A DNA stretch of 64,000 bases from Boswellia sacra (taxonomy: Eukaryota > Streptophyta > Magnoliopsida > Sapindales > Burseraceae): the NCBI GenBank assembly GCA_013180625.2, contig SNVD02009970.1, positions 124,001 through 188,000 of the forward strand. The letters are read 5' to 3'. Below, piece after piece: positions 63,001-64,000 of this stretch. The position numbers and the translations under genes were made by a program. Position 1 is the stretch's first letter. Each line of letters starts with the position of its first letter. The notes below the pieces were generated by a model. The model did no database searches, had not been told where the DNA came from, and was given only the letters and a program-made list of their open reading frames with translations.

Positions 63001-64000
63001 TATTCTCTACTTGCAATATTTCCTTGACATCATCTTCTCTCTGTTTGAAAACAAACAAGGCACGAGCTAACATTCAGGAAGTTCACTTCCTTCCCTTCAA
63101 CCCTACGGATAAGCGGACAGCTCTGACATATATTGACAGTCAAGGGAAAATGCATCGGGTCAGCAAAGGTGCACCAGAGCAGGTACGGCAATCAGCAACA
63201 AAAACAGTATTTAAAGGTTATCATATTCCATCTGAAGTAATCCATGCTTCTAATTTGATTATTAGATTTTGAATCTTGCACACAACAAATCAGAGATAGA
63301 ACGGAGAGTTCATGCTGTGATTGATAAGTTTGCAGACCGAGGCTTGCGGTCTCTTGCAGTGGCTTACCAGGTATATGTATCTCCTATTTCACTGTTTCTA
63401 GGCTCTACTTTCAGGTCATTTCAACTATGCATTGCATTTATCATAACTTACATTGTTAAAGCCTATATTTATCAATTATTCTCAGGAAGTTCCCGAAGGA
63501 AGAAAGGAGAGCCCGGGAGGCCCATGGCAATTTATTGGCCTCATGCCTCTTTTTGATCCACCAAGACATGATAGTGCAGAAACAATACGAAGGGCGTTGA
63601 ATCTTGGGGTGAATGTGAAAATGATCACAGGTGGTTCTTCCTTTCATCATGTCCTGTTTTGTAGCTTGATACTCGATGTCTGGAGTATTTTGCTTGATCA
63701 TTTTATGTCCAAAATGCTTATTATTGGGAATTATCTTCTGTCTGCATAAGCACTCCTGTGGCTTTTTCTGTATCTAGGGTATTTCAGTGGTTTGCGTCTT
63801 CCTTCTTCAAATTGATTAATGCTCCATCTATTTGACATTCCCTCTTCTCAGGTGATCAGCTCGCAATAGCGAAGGAAACAGGACGTCGTCTGGGTATGGG
63901 AACCAATATGTATCCCTCATCGGCCTTATTAGGACAGAACAAAGATGAGTCTATTGTTGCTTTACCGGTGGATGAGCTAATAGAGAAAGCTGATGGTTTT
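60032..64000 (+). CDS. AHA: Plasma-membrane P3A H+-ATPase, 3' end outside window
   Basis: Thirteen exons are visible: 60032-60085, 60228-60347, 60600-60698, 61110-61247, 61419-61553, 61649-61828, 62229-62435, 62534-62653, 62745-62864, 63060-63182, 63266-63370, 63486-63630 and 63852 to the edge. They encode 565 residues of a protein that is normally about 950. The enzyme couples ATP hydrolysis to proton export and sets the plasma-membrane potential. Seen motifs: TM1-2 region ([21 protein letters not shown] and onward), actuator TGES (186-189), TM4 with PIAMPTV, phosphorylation site DKTGTLT with Asp 333, nucleotide-binding KGAPEQ (427-432), DPPR (491-494) and TGDQ (515-518). TM5-10 and the autoinhibitory 14-3-3-binding tail lie outside. 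No disabling change is seen. The start follows family convention (short acidic N-terminus) and is preceded by a short uORF. Confidence 0.97.

Overview
This is nuclear DNA from a flowering plant, almost certainly a eudicot. The genes are split by many AT-rich GT-AG introns, intergenic DNA is AT-rich with plant transposons, and every recognisable protein belongs to a plant family (LBD, DUF569, PPR, DUF247, VIH, P3A H+-ATPase). A woody rosid such as Citrus would fit, but the species cannot be fixed from sequence alone. There is no operon, CRISPR array, prophage or other prokaryotic system.

Layout. 0.2-2.7 kb (-): 5' two-thirds or more of a HIPL-type secreted glucose/sorbosone dehydrogenase-like gene running off the left edge. 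5.0-5.7 kb (-): a LOB-domain (LBD27/LBD22-like) transcription factor. 7.4-7.7 kb: a very small LTR (TRIM-like) element. 9.6-13.4 kb (+): a four-exon gene with two DUF569 domains separated by a Pro/Gln/His-rich linker. 13.9-15.4 kb (-): an intronless PPR gene, convergent with it. 15.5-23.4 kb: a rearranged block holding a PIF/Harbinger-like MITE candidate, an intact multi-pass membrane protein gene, its broken paralogue, a tRNA-derived SINE, two broken DUF247 pieces in the wrong order, and a fragment copied from the PPR gene. 23.4-24.6 kb (-): a second multi-pass membrane protein of unknown function. 24.7-29.1 kb: gene-poor DNA with microsatellites and a degenerate tandem array. 29.1-33.1 kb (+): a 16-exon HI0933-type FAD oxidoreductase with one GC-AG intron. 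36.5-51.1 kb (+): a complete 30-exon VIH (PPIP5K/Vip1) inositol pyrophosphate kinase/phosphatase. 54.4-56.5 kb: a 2.06 kb non-autonomous hAT element with a perfect 8-bp target duplication, GC-rich hairpin ends and three interior repeats. 60.0-64.0 kb (+): a plasma-membrane H+-ATPase cut by the right edge.

Exon boundaries were deduced by hand from splice consensus, reading phase and family conservation. For VIH, the HI0933 gene, DUF569, membrane protein A and the visible part of the H+-ATPase every junction keeps phase, giving uninterrupted proteins of 1049, 481, 582, 216 and 565+ residues. The genes are ordinary, unrelated neighbours, as is usual in plant chromosomes. The unusual material is in the 15-24 kb rearranged block, the hAT element and the DUF569 linker.
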